Of a stretch of DNA of 37,987 nt, positions 1-7,648 are shown one piece after another; position 1 is the first letter of the stretch, and the number at the start of each line of letters is the position of its first letter. Source of the stretch: a virus. The stretch is from positions 1-37,987 of IMG/VR virus record IMGVR_UViG_3300020455_000039, one strand, 5' to 3'. Both the position numbers and the translations under genes were made by a program. The notes beneath the pieces were generated by a model that did not search any database, was not told where the DNA came from, and was given only the letters and a program-made list of their open reading frames with translations.

Positions 1-291
1 GGTTCTCTGAAGGTTCTGATTAATACTGATAAGGGTTCAAACGATTACACAATTCAAATAGATGATGGCGGTAATTGTAATATTCAAGTAGATAACGGGC
101 AGATTAACCTAGTGACTGGTGGTTCAGGTAATGATATTAACATTGTTTCATCAGGTGATATTAATATGAGTGCTCAGCAAGACCTGAATGTTAAAGTTCT
201 AGGGGATCTAAGTGAAGATGTCGAAGGTAAACAAACAACTCAGGTAACAGGCAATATTGACATTGACGGAAGCCGTATCGACTTAAACTAG
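1..291 (+). CDS. Baseplate hub/tail-needle protein, C-terminal part (T4 gp5-like), 5' truncated
   Basis: An open frame runs from the first base to a TAG at 289-291 (96 residues, no start in the window). It is made of short alternating polar/hydrophobic strands with Gly/Asn/Asp turns (GDINMSAQQDLNVKVLG, then EDVEGKQTTQVTGNIDIDG). This is the look of the intertwined beta-helix ending T4 gp5 and VgrG spikes, including the typical VEG-x-Q-T-T-x-V-x-G-N ending. In T4 phages the gp5 trimer forms the membrane-puncturing needle under the baseplate, and a PAAR protein caps such needles; a PAAR gene lies at 10608. No lysozyme domain is visible because the N-terminal part is outside the window. The family call rests on this repeat pattern and on the baseplate neighbours. 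Confidence 0.75.
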   Translation, partial: GSLKVLINTDKGSNDYTIQIDDGGNCNIQVDNGQINLVTGGSGNDINIVSSGDINMSAQQDLNVKVLGDLSEDVEGKQTTQVTGNIDIDGSRIDLN

Positions 292-322
292 GAGACCTCC
301 TGTAAGTAATCTTTTAGATACT

Positions 323-418
323 ATGACACTAGAGGACTCAAACGGTTCCTATGGATTTCGTATTAAAAATTTTTTCGTATGGATAAAACAACTCAAAAGT
401 CGGAAGGAGATTCTATGA
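323..418 (+). CDS. Possible 31-aa micro-ORF overlapping the next gene
   Basis: ATG at 323, stop TGA at 416-418, overlapping by ATGA the ATG (415) of the next gene, the usual coupling in this genome. The product is basic, with an aromatic stretch (FRIKNFFVWIKQLKSRK). No good ribosome-binding site sits directly upstream; the only purine-rich run, near 291-295, is about 28 nt away. It fills an otherwise empty gap between the hub gene and the 415 gene. The coupling geometry is the only positive evidence, so it may not be translated. Confidence 0.3.
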   Translation: MTLEDSNGSYGFRIKNFFVWIKQLKSRKEIL

Positions 419-648
419 CTCAATACAAGGGAAAAGACAACTGGAAGAATATGATATCGTATGAAATAGATAAGATGAATAAAGATAGTTATGGTCGTAT
501 GATTAAAGAAGGTACAACTTCAGATGAATACTGGGATCAAGAAGAAAAGGATCTTAATGAATCATACAAAGAAAGCGTTAGACAAAGAGAAGAACGACAA
601 GCACGAATAAATAAAGCAAGGATCACTAAAGCACCGAAAGTATTTTGA
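415..648 (+). CDS. Small charged hypothetical protein (77 aa)
   Basis: The ATG at 415 is chosen because AAGGAG (404-409) lies just upstream; an in-frame ATG at 379 has no ribosome-binding site. The product is highly hydrophilic, with many Lys/Glu/Arg and a C-terminal half that looks alpha-helical and coiled-coil prone (ESYKESVRQREERQARINK). It has no signal peptide or membrane segment and I do not recognise it. It is followed after 1 nt by the next small gene, so the small genes between 415 and 998 are probably one transcription unit behind the hub gene. Confidence 0.7.
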   Translation: MTQYKGKDNWKNMISYEIDKMNKDSYGRMIKEGTTSDEYWDQEEKDLNESYKESVRQREERQARINKARITKAPKVF

Positions 649-649
649 T

Positions 650-853
650 ATGTATTTTATTATAACTGTATGGATTACACTATTCTCAGGACCAGCAGTA
701 CACATTGAATCTGTTATGCAATTTCAAGATACTTGGGAGTGCCACGAATACATTTCAGAAAACAAGATGGCATTACTTTTACCTCATATTGAGACTTATG
801 GGGATGATCTAAAAGGATTTGAATTCTATTGTGAGAACAGGTGGAATGATTGA
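650..853 (+). CDS. Small exported or membrane-anchored protein with two cysteines (67 aa)
   Basis: The N-terminus is hydrophobic (YFIITVWITLFSGPAV) and ends near residue 18 in a small-residue stretch that could be a signal-peptide cleavage site or a membrane anchor. The remaining ~48 residues are polar and hold two cysteines (Cys30 and Cys60) that could form a disulfide in the periplasm. Small exported proteins with a cysteine pair are common among unassigned genes of marine T4-like phages. Function is unknown; acting at the host envelope is an inference from the signal sequence. The start lies 1 nt after the upstream stop, and the stop overlaps the next gene by 8 nt. Confidence 0.65.
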   Translation: MYFIITVWITLFSGPAVHIESVMQFQDTWECHEYISENKMALLLPHIETYGDDLKGFEFYCENRWND

Positions 854-998
854 TTTCAGTATTGTATTATTACAAATGGGGATTGTAGGTTTCTTTTATA
901 CCCTCTTTATATACTTTTGTACGATTACTGAGAACTGGCTTTTCTTTTGGGTGTGTCATATAGTAATACTGTGCTTAATGATTATAGGGTACGCCTAG
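846..998 (+). CDS. Very small membrane protein (50 aa)
   Basis: ATG at 846 overlaps the end of the preceding gene by 8 nt (ATGATTGA). Stop TAG is at 996-998. Almost the entire product is hydrophobic: one segment at about residues 5-25 (IVLLQMGIVGFFYTLFIYF) and a second at about 30-48 (WLFFWVCHIVILCLMIIG), separated by a short polar turn with one Glu. It is therefore a probable two-pass inner-membrane protein. Pairing with the exported gene just upstream suggests a joint role at the host envelope, for example in lysis control or superinfection exclusion, but nothing in the sequence fixes that. Confidence 0.6.
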   Translation: MIDFSIVLLQMGIVGFFYTLFIYFCTITENWLFFWVCHIVILCLMIIGYA

Positions 999-1049
999 GA
1001 AAAATTTTTTAATAGGTATCGAGGGTTTGTGAGTTTGCGTATGCGGCGG

Positions 1050-1057
1050 AATAAATA
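1050..1057 (+). promoter_or_regulatory. Late-promoter-like box, variant AATAAATA
   Basis: AATAAATA followed by G, 8 nt before the ATG at 1066, in the only gap (999-1065) before the enzyme island. It differs from the T4 late consensus TATAAATA at the first base. No Shine-Dalgarno sequence lies between box and ATG. Assigned by similarity to the consensus boxes elsewhere in the window. Confidence 0.45.
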
Positions 1058-1065
1058 GATATATT

Positions 1066-2010
1066 ATGAAACAACCAATTACTGGCGAGTATGTATCTGA
1101 AGGCGGTTCACAACCGATCACAGGTACAGGCGATAAATCAACGAAGTTAGGTTCGGCATATAATAATGCAGAAAAAGGTGTCACCAAGAATGATGGTTCA
1201 GGTGGTACACAAGCAGATTTGAGACAATGGTCTCAGTATATGATGTTAGACGAAAACTCTCGCTATCCTGCAAAAGAAGAATACAACAAAATTTCAACTC
1301 ATTATGAGGCACCGATGGAAGGTGTGTATGAAAAAACTAATGCAAAGCGTTGGCCTTTATTGTATTCAGGTGATCTGTTAAAATATTGTGATCTGATGGT
1401 TCGCAATCACTCAGGATCAAATAATGTCATGTTATTACAATCGTGGTGGTCATCAATGTCGCCAGGTGATATTCTACCCAATCATACACACACTTACACC
1501 TTACCTTGTCGTACAGTATCAGGTATTGTTTACGAACAGCAAGATTATCCATCATCTAATAAACCGAGAATTAATCTTGTAATGAGACCGTTAGGTCAAC
1601 AACCTGTTATTATGGAACCTCGTTTTGGTATGTCTATCTTTATGGAAGGTACAACTGAACACTGGACTCCTCGTTATGAAGGTAAGCGTGTTCGCCGTTG
1701 TCTCGCTTTTGATTATGCAATACTTGATCAATGGCCGTGTGATTGTCATACAAGAAAAAATGGTATCTGTATTCGTTGTGTACATTATAAGATAGATAGA
1801 TTTAACTTTCCTGTATTTGCAACTACGGTGACAGAAAAAGAATTATATTATAAACAAAATCTATTTCAAATATTAGAAGCAGGTTTGTTTAAACCTAATT
1901 CAGAACCAATTGTTTTACATAGTAAGAAGGATCACTATCGAAGAGGGTGGCGTGAAGATGAAGGTCGTAAGAAAGACTTAACAGCAAAAACAGGAGTATT
2001 TCCAAGTTGA
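1066..2010 (+). CDS. Fe(II)/2OG-oxygenase-like jelly-roll protein with C-terminal Cys cluster (paralogue 1)
   Basis: This 314-aa protein has a core resembling the phage 2OG-Fe(II) oxygenase fold: HTH (His140, His142) followed by RTVSGIVY, then EGTTEHWTPRY (His199) and Arg-rich RVRRCLAFDY. It fits the pattern His-x-His, SG-x-x-Y, distal His, Arg seen in that superfamily. After the core comes CDC-x7-C-x2-C (Cys225, 227, 235, 238), which looks like a metal-binding cluster. The first ~50 residues are low-complexity Gly/Thr/Ser. The next gene is a paralogue sharing SGSN/TGSN, SWWS, H-x-HTY, SG, HWT, FDY and C-x2-CVH in the same order. The substrate is unknown. The fold call is an inference from motif order; a non-enzymatic cupin-like virion protein is the alternative. 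Confidence 0.6.
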   Translation: MKQPITGEYVSEGGSQPITGTGDKSTKLGSAYNNAEKGVTKNDGSGGTQADLRQWSQYMMLDENSRYPAKEEYNKISTHYEAPMEGVYEKTNAKRWPLLYSGDLLKYCDLMVRNHSGSNNVMLLQSWWSSMSPGDILPNHTHTYTLPCRTVSGIVYEQQDYPSSNKPRINLVMRPLGQQPVIMEPRFGMSIFMEGTTEHWTPRYEGKRVRRCLAFDYAILDQWPCDCHTRKNGICIRCVHYKIDRFNFPVFATTVTEKELYYKQNLFQILEAGLFKPNSEPIVLHSKKDHYRRGWREDEGRKKDLTAKTGVFPS

Positions 2011-2894
2011 TTGATTACAATAAAATATCAATATATGATTTTGCACCCGTAAAGGATTTAGTATCACCAGATGAAGAACCTAAGCGTGAGGTTGAAAATA
2101 GTTATGACGCCGTAAATGCTCAGGTTCGATACACACATAGAAATTATACAACAAGAGATATAAGACCAAATAAAACTTATAGAAGATATACAAAACAAAC
2201 AGAATTATATTTTGATGACCCTAGTATGAATCATAAAAGCGAGGGTTGGCAAATTATACCAGATGACCACCAAGTACGAACTAATACAGATGGTATTGTA
2301 CAAGAGAAAAATTATAGTATGATTGCACCAAGTGATGAAGGTGGTCCTATGCAAGGTGAAATACGAGATTGGATTGAAGAAAAAATAAAGTTGCATACAG
2401 GCTCTAATGATATATTACATTTAAGAAGTTGGTGGTCTATACTTACAAATGATGTTGCAGTTCCTGTACACTCTCATACATATCAAACAAAACGAAGAAC
2501 CATATCAGGTATTATGTGGACTAAAGGTGATATTTGTCCTCTATATGTTCAAAATCCTGGCGATCAAATACCTGATAAGATAAACAATGTGCCTGGTCGT
2601 TTAGTTATATTTGGTAGTAATACAAATCACTGGACAGATCCTTATCCCCACCGTAATGTAAGGGCAGGTATCTCTTTTGATTATATGATCAATGATCAAG
2701 ATTGTTGCTCTTGCCAAGGTGAACAGTTTTGTTTTCGTTGTGTTCATTTAGTAAAAAATTTGAAAAAGGTAGGTATTCAAAATATCTATTCAGGTGGTAG
2801 CACTACTGTAAAATATGAGATGAAAGATAATAAAATAGAAGAAGCAAAGGGACCTGGACAGTCTCAATTAAAGAACATACCAGAGTATAAATAG
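2007..2894 (+). CDS. Fe(II)/2OG-oxygenase-like jelly-roll protein with C-terminal Cys cluster (paralogue 2)
   Basis: A 295-aa paralogue of the upstream gene. Shared landmarks are TGSNDILHLRSWWS, HSHTY (His155, His157), RTISGIMW, NTNHWTDPY (His208), VRAGISFDY and CC-x-C-x5-C-x2-CVH (Cys233-245). The start is TTG at 2007, overlapping the upstream TGA as TTGA; the next in-frame ATG is residue 74, too far in for the family length, so a coupled TTG start is likely. The ~110-residue N-terminal part does not match its sibling and is Tyr/Arg-rich. The stop codon lies inside a TATAAATA late-promoter box for the next gene. The predicted activity is Fe(II)/2-oxoglutarate-dependent hydroxylation; the substrate is not inferable. 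Confidence 0.6.
   Translation: MIDYNKISIYDFAPVKDLVSPDEEPKREVENSYDAVNAQVRYTHRNYTTRDIRPNKTYRRYTKQTELYFDDPSMNHKSEGWQIIPDDHQVRTNTDGIVQEKNYSMIAPSDEGGPMQGEIRDWIEEKIKLHTGSNDILHLRSWWSILTNDVAVPVHSHTYQTKRRTISGIMWTKGDICPLYVQNPGDQIPDKINNVPGRLVIFGSNTNHWTDPYPHRNVRAGISFDYMINDQDCCSCQGEQFCFRCVHLVKNLKKVGIQNIYSGGSTTVKYEMKDNKIEEAKGPGQSQLKNIPEYK
2886..2893 (+). promoter_or_regulatory. T4-type late promoter box TATAAATA, 5 nt before an ATG
   Basis: A perfect TATAAATA followed by G overlaps the TAG stop of the preceding gene and ends exactly 5 nt before the ATG at 2899. In T4 this element occupies roughly -13 to -6, which would put the transcription start on or within a base or two of the A of the ATG. No Shine-Dalgarno sequence is present. 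Confidence 0.75.
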
Positions 2895-2898
2895 TGGT

Positions 2899-3993
2899 AT
2901 GGCTGATAACGAAGAAACATATATCACACGATACGGAGAAGAACTAGGTAAAGGCTGGTCACAAGCAAAGACAGGAAAGAAAGAGTTAGACGATCACTTT
3001 CAAGATATTTACGATATGGCTGCCTTATTAGATGAGTCTAATAAAAGACCTAACGAACCGTATATAGATAAGACAACACTGGCTGCTGTTGATCCTGTAT
3101 TCTACACAGGTGGTAGTAGAGATGACACAGGCACTTGGGTAGAGGATGGTACTGAAAGTGTCGAAGGTCTAGGAATACGAGAACCTGAAAAAGCAGGTAA
3201 ATGGGAATGGTGGGGTTTAGAAACTGCTGCTGGTCTCAGACAATTATTTACTCATTCAAAATACAAATTACCTGAACATAATAAGGATGATTTACTTGTA
3301 GTTGGTGCAGGTAGAGGTGCGACTGGTTTCTTTTTAGGTGATACAGGCCTTTCTAATAATAATGGTATATTTAAAAATATTACCATGGTTGAAGAGGATG
3401 AAAACTTAGTTAAGTATTCAAATAGTTTAATTACAAAAGCAGGTATTACAAATGTTAAATCTGTACAAAATAGATCAATAGAAGAACCGTCACCAAGAAC
3501 TGTTGGTTATGATGAGATGGTCTCTAAACAATATGATGTAATTATTGCCACACTTCCTTTCTCTAATCAACAAAAAGGTGTTTACTATATTAATCAACAA
3601 GTCAGAACATTAAGAGGCGAAATAGAAAGTGGCAATGGATATCCAGGTGGTGCTTGGCCTTTAGGTTCAGGTAATACTGATTTCTATACAGATATAAAAA
3701 AGTTTGAAGATAAATGTTATGATGAAAATTTTAATAGACATAGTGTTTTATTTACTAAAGCAAATAAACTTTTAAAACCTAATGGACTATTAATAACTGT
3801 TCATCATACACACGCCAGCGATATAGATACTTTTTCAGATATGATATCTCAAGGCAATTTATCTTTAGAATACCATACTATGATTGATAAAGGTATGGGC
3901 GCTCGGTCAATAGCAAGACATTTCTTTTTAAGAAGGGTATTAGTATCTACAACAAATTCAAATATGTGGATAATGGCTTGTAGAAAAAAATAA
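2899..3993 (+). CDS. Class I SAM-dependent methyltransferase
   Basis: A 364-aa protein with a Rossmann methyltransferase core in the C-terminal two thirds. Motif I is LLVVGAGRGATGFF (~132-145), the SAM-ribose acidic strand is ITMVEEDE (Glu165/Glu166), motif IV is YDVIIATLPFSNQ (~212-224, close to the N/D-PPF type of HemK/RlmG-like enzymes), and then KLLKPNGLLITVHH. The ~115-residue N-terminal extension contains LDESNKRPNEPYIDK and WWGLETAAGLRQL, which I do not recognise. The NPPF-like motif suggests methylation of a planar or amide nitrogen, for example in protein, RNA or a small molecule, but the target is unknown. Its own late-type box sits directly upstream. A 14-nt gap precedes the carbamoyltransferase. 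Confidence 0.8.
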   Translation: MADNEETYITRYGEELGKGWSQAKTGKKELDDHFQDIYDMAALLDESNKRPNEPYIDKTTLAAVDPVFYTGGSRDDTGTWVEDGTESVEGLGIREPEKAGKWEWWGLETAAGLRQLFTHSKYKLPEHNKDDLLVVGAGRGATGFFLGDTGLSNNNGIFKNITMVEEDENLVKYSNSLITKAGITNVKSVQNRSIEEPSPRTVGYDEMVSKQYDVIIATLPFSNQQKGVYYINQQVRTLRGEIESGNGYPGGAWPLGSGNTDFYTDIKKFEDKCYDENFNRHSVLFTKANKLLKPNGLLITVHHTHASDIDTFSDMISQGNLSLEYHTMIDKGMGARSIARHFFLRRVLVSTTNSNMWIMACRKK

Positions 3994-4007
3994 ATTATTT
4001 TATTATT

Positions 4008-5549
4008 ATGTTTTTAGGTATGCACATTGGGATCCATGATTCCAACATTTCACTTTATAAGGATGGTAAGACTTACTATGCTAAGTATGAAAGGCATAGT
4101 AATATAAAGCACGGCGCTGGTAATATACAATGGATAGTTAATACTTTAAAGCGTTGGGGGGTAAATGATCCTGCAAATGATATTAAACACATAGTAAGTT
4201 GTTGCTCATTTTATGAAGATCCTGAATGGCAAGAAGGCGAGGTAACCTTCTATGGTGGTTCACCAACAACCGACTATTCTCAACACCATAATATTTTTGA
4301 TAGCACAGTAATTGATCCTCTATTATTGAATAACTTTAAAGTCATTAGAATATTAAAGACACAATGGAAAGCAAAAGTAGAAACAATAGATCATCACGAA
4401 GAACACAATCATAGCACATTTAGGAACTATAAAAACTTTTGTCTCGATGGTAAAGGTACAGGTAATAACTATGCTTTAATTGAAGGTAAAAGACTTCAGA
4501 TAGGTAAAGATGGCTGGCCATTTGGTAGTTATCTTACAAGAATAGGATTACATATGGGTTTGCAACATGGCGCTGAACCCTGGCACCAGATACTTGATTC
4601 TCTAGATATGCCTGGTAAGATTATGGGTCTACAAGCATATGGTAATGTTTCAGAAAAGTATAAAGATTTAAAAGATATTAATTTAATACAGGCTGTTGCT
4701 AGTCAAAAAGATCCTGGGTTTTACAATAAAGAGTGGTTAGACTTTGTAGCAACAGCACACGACACACTTGTTAAAGAAAACTTACAAAGATTTAGAGATA
4801 ACTTTAAACCAGGTGAAACTATAAGTTATACTGGTGGTGTTGCTTTAAATGTAGTTGCAAATGATGAAATTAAAAAAGAGTTTGATATTAAGATACCACC
4901 ACATTGTGGCGATGAAGGATTATCATTAGGTGCATTAATCTATCTAAGTAGAATATATGACTTTGAAGTTAAACTAGATAACTTTCCTTTTTGTCAAGAT
5001 GATGAACTACCTTGGGATGAAGTATGTTCTCATACAATTAAATCTACTGCCGAGGCACTTGCAAGAGGTAAGATAGTAGGTTGGTATCAAGGTCATGGTG
5101 AAATAGGACCTAGAGCATTAGGTAATCGCTCTATACTTATGGACCCTACAATTAAAAATGGTAAACAAAAGATAAATCAAGTTAAGAAACGAGAACCTTG
5201 GAGGCCATTTGGTGCTAGTGTTAAACAAGATCAAGCACATAGATTTTTTGAAATGACTGATAGTCCTTTTATGATGTACAATACAAAAGTTAAATACTCT
5301 GGTATACCAGCGGTTACACATAGAGACGGTACTTGCAGACACAATACGGTAACACCTGAAATGAATCCTGCATACTACGAACTATTAGATCAATTTGAAA
5401 GATTAACTGGTGTGCCTGTATTATTGAATACCTCTTTAAATTTACAAGGTGGTCCCATTTGTGGTAAAAGAGAACAGGCTATAAAATTATTTAACGAAGC
5501 AAAACAATTAGATCAATTAGTGATAGGCAGTAAAACATGGACAAGATGA
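4008..5549 (+). CDS. NodU/CmcH-family carbamoyltransferase
   Basis: 513 aa, close to the usual length of the family, with both domains. The N-terminal Kae1-like (ASKHA) domain has the GMHIGIHDSNISL opening, the metal-binding DHHEEHNHSTF (128-138), LDGKG (147-151), LGLQ-type IMGLQAYGN and SYTGGVALNVVAN. The C-terminal YrdC-like carbamoyltransferase domain has YQGHGEIGPRALGNRSIL, EPWRPFGASV and PVLLNTSLNLQGGPI. Such enzymes make carbamoyl-adenylate from carbamoyl phosphate and ATP and pass the carbamoyl group to a hydroxyl, usually of a sugar or antibiotic (NodU on Nod factor, TobZ on tobramycin). Homologues are known in marine T4-like phages; decorating a surface glycan is the likely role here (inference). 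It overlaps the sulfotransferase gene downstream. Confidence 0.93.
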   Translation: MFLGMHIGIHDSNISLYKDGKTYYAKYERHSNIKHGAGNIQWIVNTLKRWGVNDPANDIKHIVSCCSFYEDPEWQEGEVTFYGGSPTTDYSQHHNIFDSTVIDPLLLNNFKVIRILKTQWKAKVETIDHHEEHNHSTFRNYKNFCLDGKGTGNNYALIEGKRLQIGKDGWPFGSYLTRIGLHMGLQHGAEPWHQILDSLDMPGKIMGLQAYGNVSEKYKDLKDINLIQAVASQKDPGFYNKEWLDFVATAHDTLVKENLQRFRDNFKPGETISYTGGVALNVVANDEIKKEFDIKIPPHCGDEGLSLGALIYLSRIYDFEVKLDNFPFCQDDELPWDEVCSHTIKSTAEALARGKIVGWYQGHGEIGPRALGNRSILMDPTIKNGKQKINQVKKREPWRPFGASVKQDQAHRFFEMTDSPFMMYNTKVKYSGIPAVTHRDGTCRHNTVTPEMNPAYYELLDQFERLTGVPVLLNTSLNLQGGPICGKREQAIKLFNEAKQLDQLVIGSKTWTR

Positions 5550-6289
5550 ATTATCTTATAGTTTCGCCAGTTAGGTCTGGTAGTTCTTGGTTGAATAGTG
5601 TTTTAGAAACACACTATAAACTTTATAATGTAGGTGAAACACTTTGTAAAATTAGTCCCGATTTTGTAGAAGATGATCAGTCAACACTTAAAGCAAAGTA
5701 TCACGACCATCAAGTATCAGATGGTTACAGAAAAAGTATGGTAAAAATGTGGAGTGAAGAACTTAGAAATCTTCCTAGAAATGAACAGATAGATTTTATT
5801 GCTGAGAAAAAACCTATTGTTGCAAAATTCACACCTTGGGATCTATATGAAGATGAGAAACTAGATGGTCGTTTAGGTAATGGATATAGATTAGAAGTAT
5901 TACAAGAAAAGTGGGCACCACTAACAACAATATTTTTATATAGAAAAAATCTAGTAGAACATTTTTTATCTTTCTTAGCATTTCATCAAACAGGTATAGG
6001 TAATGCAACTAGTCAATTTATGCAATATCAAAGACCTGTTTCTGATTTTACTGATAATTGGATTACATATCATAAAATGCATATGGAGTTTATGGATAGG
6101 TGTTATAGAGATCATAAGTTTGACTATACTGTGGCCTATGAAGATTTATTTACTATGGATGAGTTGTGTGGTATACCATTAAAACAATACGAAGGACAGT
6201 TTACTTTTAAACTTAATAAATATACTAGAGAAGAAAAGGATGAGGTAATCAGGAGAACTGGTTATAGTGAAAATTATGAAATACATTGA
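5537..6289 (+). CDS. PAPS-type sulfotransferase family protein
   Basis: 250 aa. The N-terminal strand-loop-helix LIVSPVRSGSSWLNSVL (~7-23) is the 5'-phosphosulfate-binding loop of sulfotransferases. LTTIFLYRKNLVEHFLSFL (~131-149) matches the 3'-phosphate-binding region (Arg followed by a Ser about eight residues on). The protein would move a sulfuryl group from PAPS to a hydroxyl or amine, perhaps on a glycan, downstream of carbamoylation. Two starts are possible: ATG 5537, with AGG about 8 nt upstream, and ATG 5546, which forms ATGA with the upstream stop. The sequence is diverged and the acceptor is not inferable. Some phage members of this fold may bind rather than transfer. Confidence 0.78.
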   Translation: MDKMNYLIVSPVRSGSSWLNSVLETHYKLYNVGETLCKISPDFVEDDQSTLKAKYHDHQVSDGYRKSMVKMWSEELRNLPRNEQIDFIAEKKPIVAKFTPWDLYEDEKLDGRLGNGYRLEVLQEKWAPLTTIFLYRKNLVEHFLSFLAFHQTGIGNATSQFMQYQRPVSDFTDNWITYHKMHMEFMDRCYRDHKFDYTVAYEDLFTMDELCGIPLKQYEGQFTFKLNKYTREEKDEVIRRTGYSENYEIH

Positions 6290-6893
6290 TTTAATAAATG
6301 AGCAAGAAAAGAATGACTCTTGGTTCTTAAAGTTTTGTAAGAACTGGTTATTCATACATGAAGTTAATGCCATGCCACCAGTAGAAGGTAGCAATGGTAA
6401 ATACTTTTATATACTTAGAATATTTCCATTTGGTTTTATACCAATACTCAATCACCTAGTAATTAATATAATCTACAATGATTATACAGACTATCATAAT
6501 CACCCGTGGAGGATGTACACACTTATACTATGGGGCGGATATAAAGAGATTATAATAAACAGACATACAGGAGAAAAGACTATCAAGAATAGGCGGCCTG
6601 GTTCGTTTAATGCAGATACCAAACTAGATGATTTTCATAGAATAGAATTATACAAAGATAAAACCATTTCTATAATGTGGAAAGGTTTTAAATATTTAGA
6701 CCCTAAATCTAGACAGAGGAGTTTTGAATTCTTTGTAGAAGAAACTGGTGAGACTATGCCAAGTTATAAGTACTGGGCAAGAAAAGGTTGTACTCGTCAG
6801 CAACAATTGGATGGTGTTAAGGTTTGGTATCCTAGAAAGTGGTTAGTACCTGGTATAGTTAAAAGGTGGTTTGATTATTACAATGGTAAGTAA
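6267..6893 (+). CDS. Cupin-like protein of a marine phage family (208 aa)
   Basis: A central DYHNHPWRMYTLILWGGYKE (His77, His79, then the GGY turn) and a later DDFHRIEL (His124) give the two-motif His pattern of a cupin/jelly-roll metal site. Small cupin proteins with an HxHPW...ILxGGY signature occur in marine phages without assigned function. A short hydrophobic segment (FPFGFIPILNHLVINIIY, ~53-70) precedes the barrel. The start is GTG 6267, 11 nt after AGGAG (6251-6255); ATG 6276 is an alternative. Last gene of the rightward enzyme island, converging on the leftward operon. It may be an isomerase, dioxygenase or sugar-binding protein. Confidence 0.65.
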   Translation: MKIMKYIDLINEQEKNDSWFLKFCKNWLFIHEVNAMPPVEGSNGKYFYILRIFPFGFIPILNHLVINIIYNDYTDYHNHPWRMYTLILWGGYKEIIINRHTGEKTIKNRRPGSFNADTKLDDFHRIELYKDKTISIMWKGFKYLDPKSRQRSFEFFVEETGETMPSYKYWARKGCTRQQQLDGVKVWYPRKWLVPGIVKRWFDYYNGK

Positions 6894-6917
6894 GGATCAA
6901 TGATCTTATACATATGG

Positions 6918-6953
6918 GTGTAGTTCCCTCAGAATAGGGCTAGATACCTACAC
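6918..6953. terminator. Possible bidirectional hairpin between convergent genes
   Basis: GTGTAG (6918-6923) pairs with CTACAC (6948-6953), and an inner CCCT (6926-6929) pairs with AGGG (6936-6939). It lies just after the rightward stop and over the last codons of the leftward gene ending at 6940. There is no clear U-run on either side, so intrinsic termination is only a possibility suggested by its position. Confidence 0.3.
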
Positions 6954-7647
6954 AGGATATATTACTGGCGATGGATCGTCTCTCGCCTTCACCTTCAAAT
7001 GGATACACTAAATGGTTTATGTGTAGTGGAAACAACACTAATTTTCCTACTACTGGCTGTACCAAACTTGTTCCTGAAAATTTAAATCGTTCTATCTCGT
7101 CTATTGATGTTGTCGGATCAGTCATAAAACATAAATGACCATCTGTAATACCATTTAAATCAAAATCTCTAATAAATCCTTTTGTCTCATACATTTCTCT
7201 ATCAGGACTAATCGTTTCTAATTGTTTTGGCACTTTTGTCCATAATACAGTTGCAAATCCTGGGGCTTGATTAGGTACATTATGACAATGAATAGGATTG
7301 TAATCACCCTCGTATTGATGAACTGACCATATATCTTCAGTCTTTATCACTTTATCAGAATAATTATTTTGGGAAAGAATAGAAAATTCTTGAATATATT
7401 TTTTACTTAATTCGTGAGTTAGGTCTGTATATTCTTTTATGATAGGTTCTTCTTGCTCTAAGTAAAGTTGAAATCCTTTTTTAATAACACCTGCAAGAGT
7501 TGGGGCAGCATTATGGTTAAATTTATACTTCTTATCATCAGAAACTTTATCTAATAAATCATTTAACCCATCAACCATATCCTGAGGGATCATAGTTTCT
7601 AGAAATAGTGCCTTAGGTATAATTTCTTTTTTATATTCTAAATACAT
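6940..7647 (-). CDS. Phage 2OG-Fe(II) oxygenase (putative)
   Basis: 235 aa from the ATG at 7647, chosen because it lies 1 nt after the upstream gene's TAA; an in-frame start at 7686 would overlap that gene by 38 nt. The catalytic region has WSVHQYEGDYNPIHCHN (His120, His122), a beta strand with LWTKVP, GHLCFMTDP, then VVGKLVLFPLHINHLVYP (His212) and ERRSIASN (Arg224). This fits the TIGR02466-type phage oxygenase pattern of H-x-H, the FP strand, distal His and Arg for 2-oxoglutarate. The N-terminal ~100 residues are helical. It is last in the leftward operon, beside a prolyl-hydroxylase-like enzyme. The substrate is unknown. Confidence 0.78.
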   Translation of the reverse strand: MYLEYKKEIIPKALFLETMIPQDMVDGLNDLLDKVSDDKKYKFNHNAAPTLAGVIKKGFQLYLEQEEPIIKEYTDLTHELSKKYIQEFSILSQNNYSDKVIKTEDIWSVHQYEGDYNPIHCHNVPNQAPGFATVLWTKVPKQLETISPDREMYETKGFIRDFDLNGITDGHLCFMTDPTTSIDEIERFKFSGTSLVQPVVGKLVLFPLHINHLVYPFEGEGERRSIASNISCVGI

Positions 7648-7648
7648 T

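Noticed and set aside
606-613. AATAAATA inside the coding sequence of the 415 gene as a late promoter
   Set aside because: It lies within a coding frame with no gene start at suitable spacing and is expected by chance in AT-rich DNA.
975-1187. Leftward 70-codon frame spanning the gap before the enzyme island
   Set aside because: No ribosome-binding site, low-complexity product, and antisense to the first oxygenase-like gene and its late-type box.
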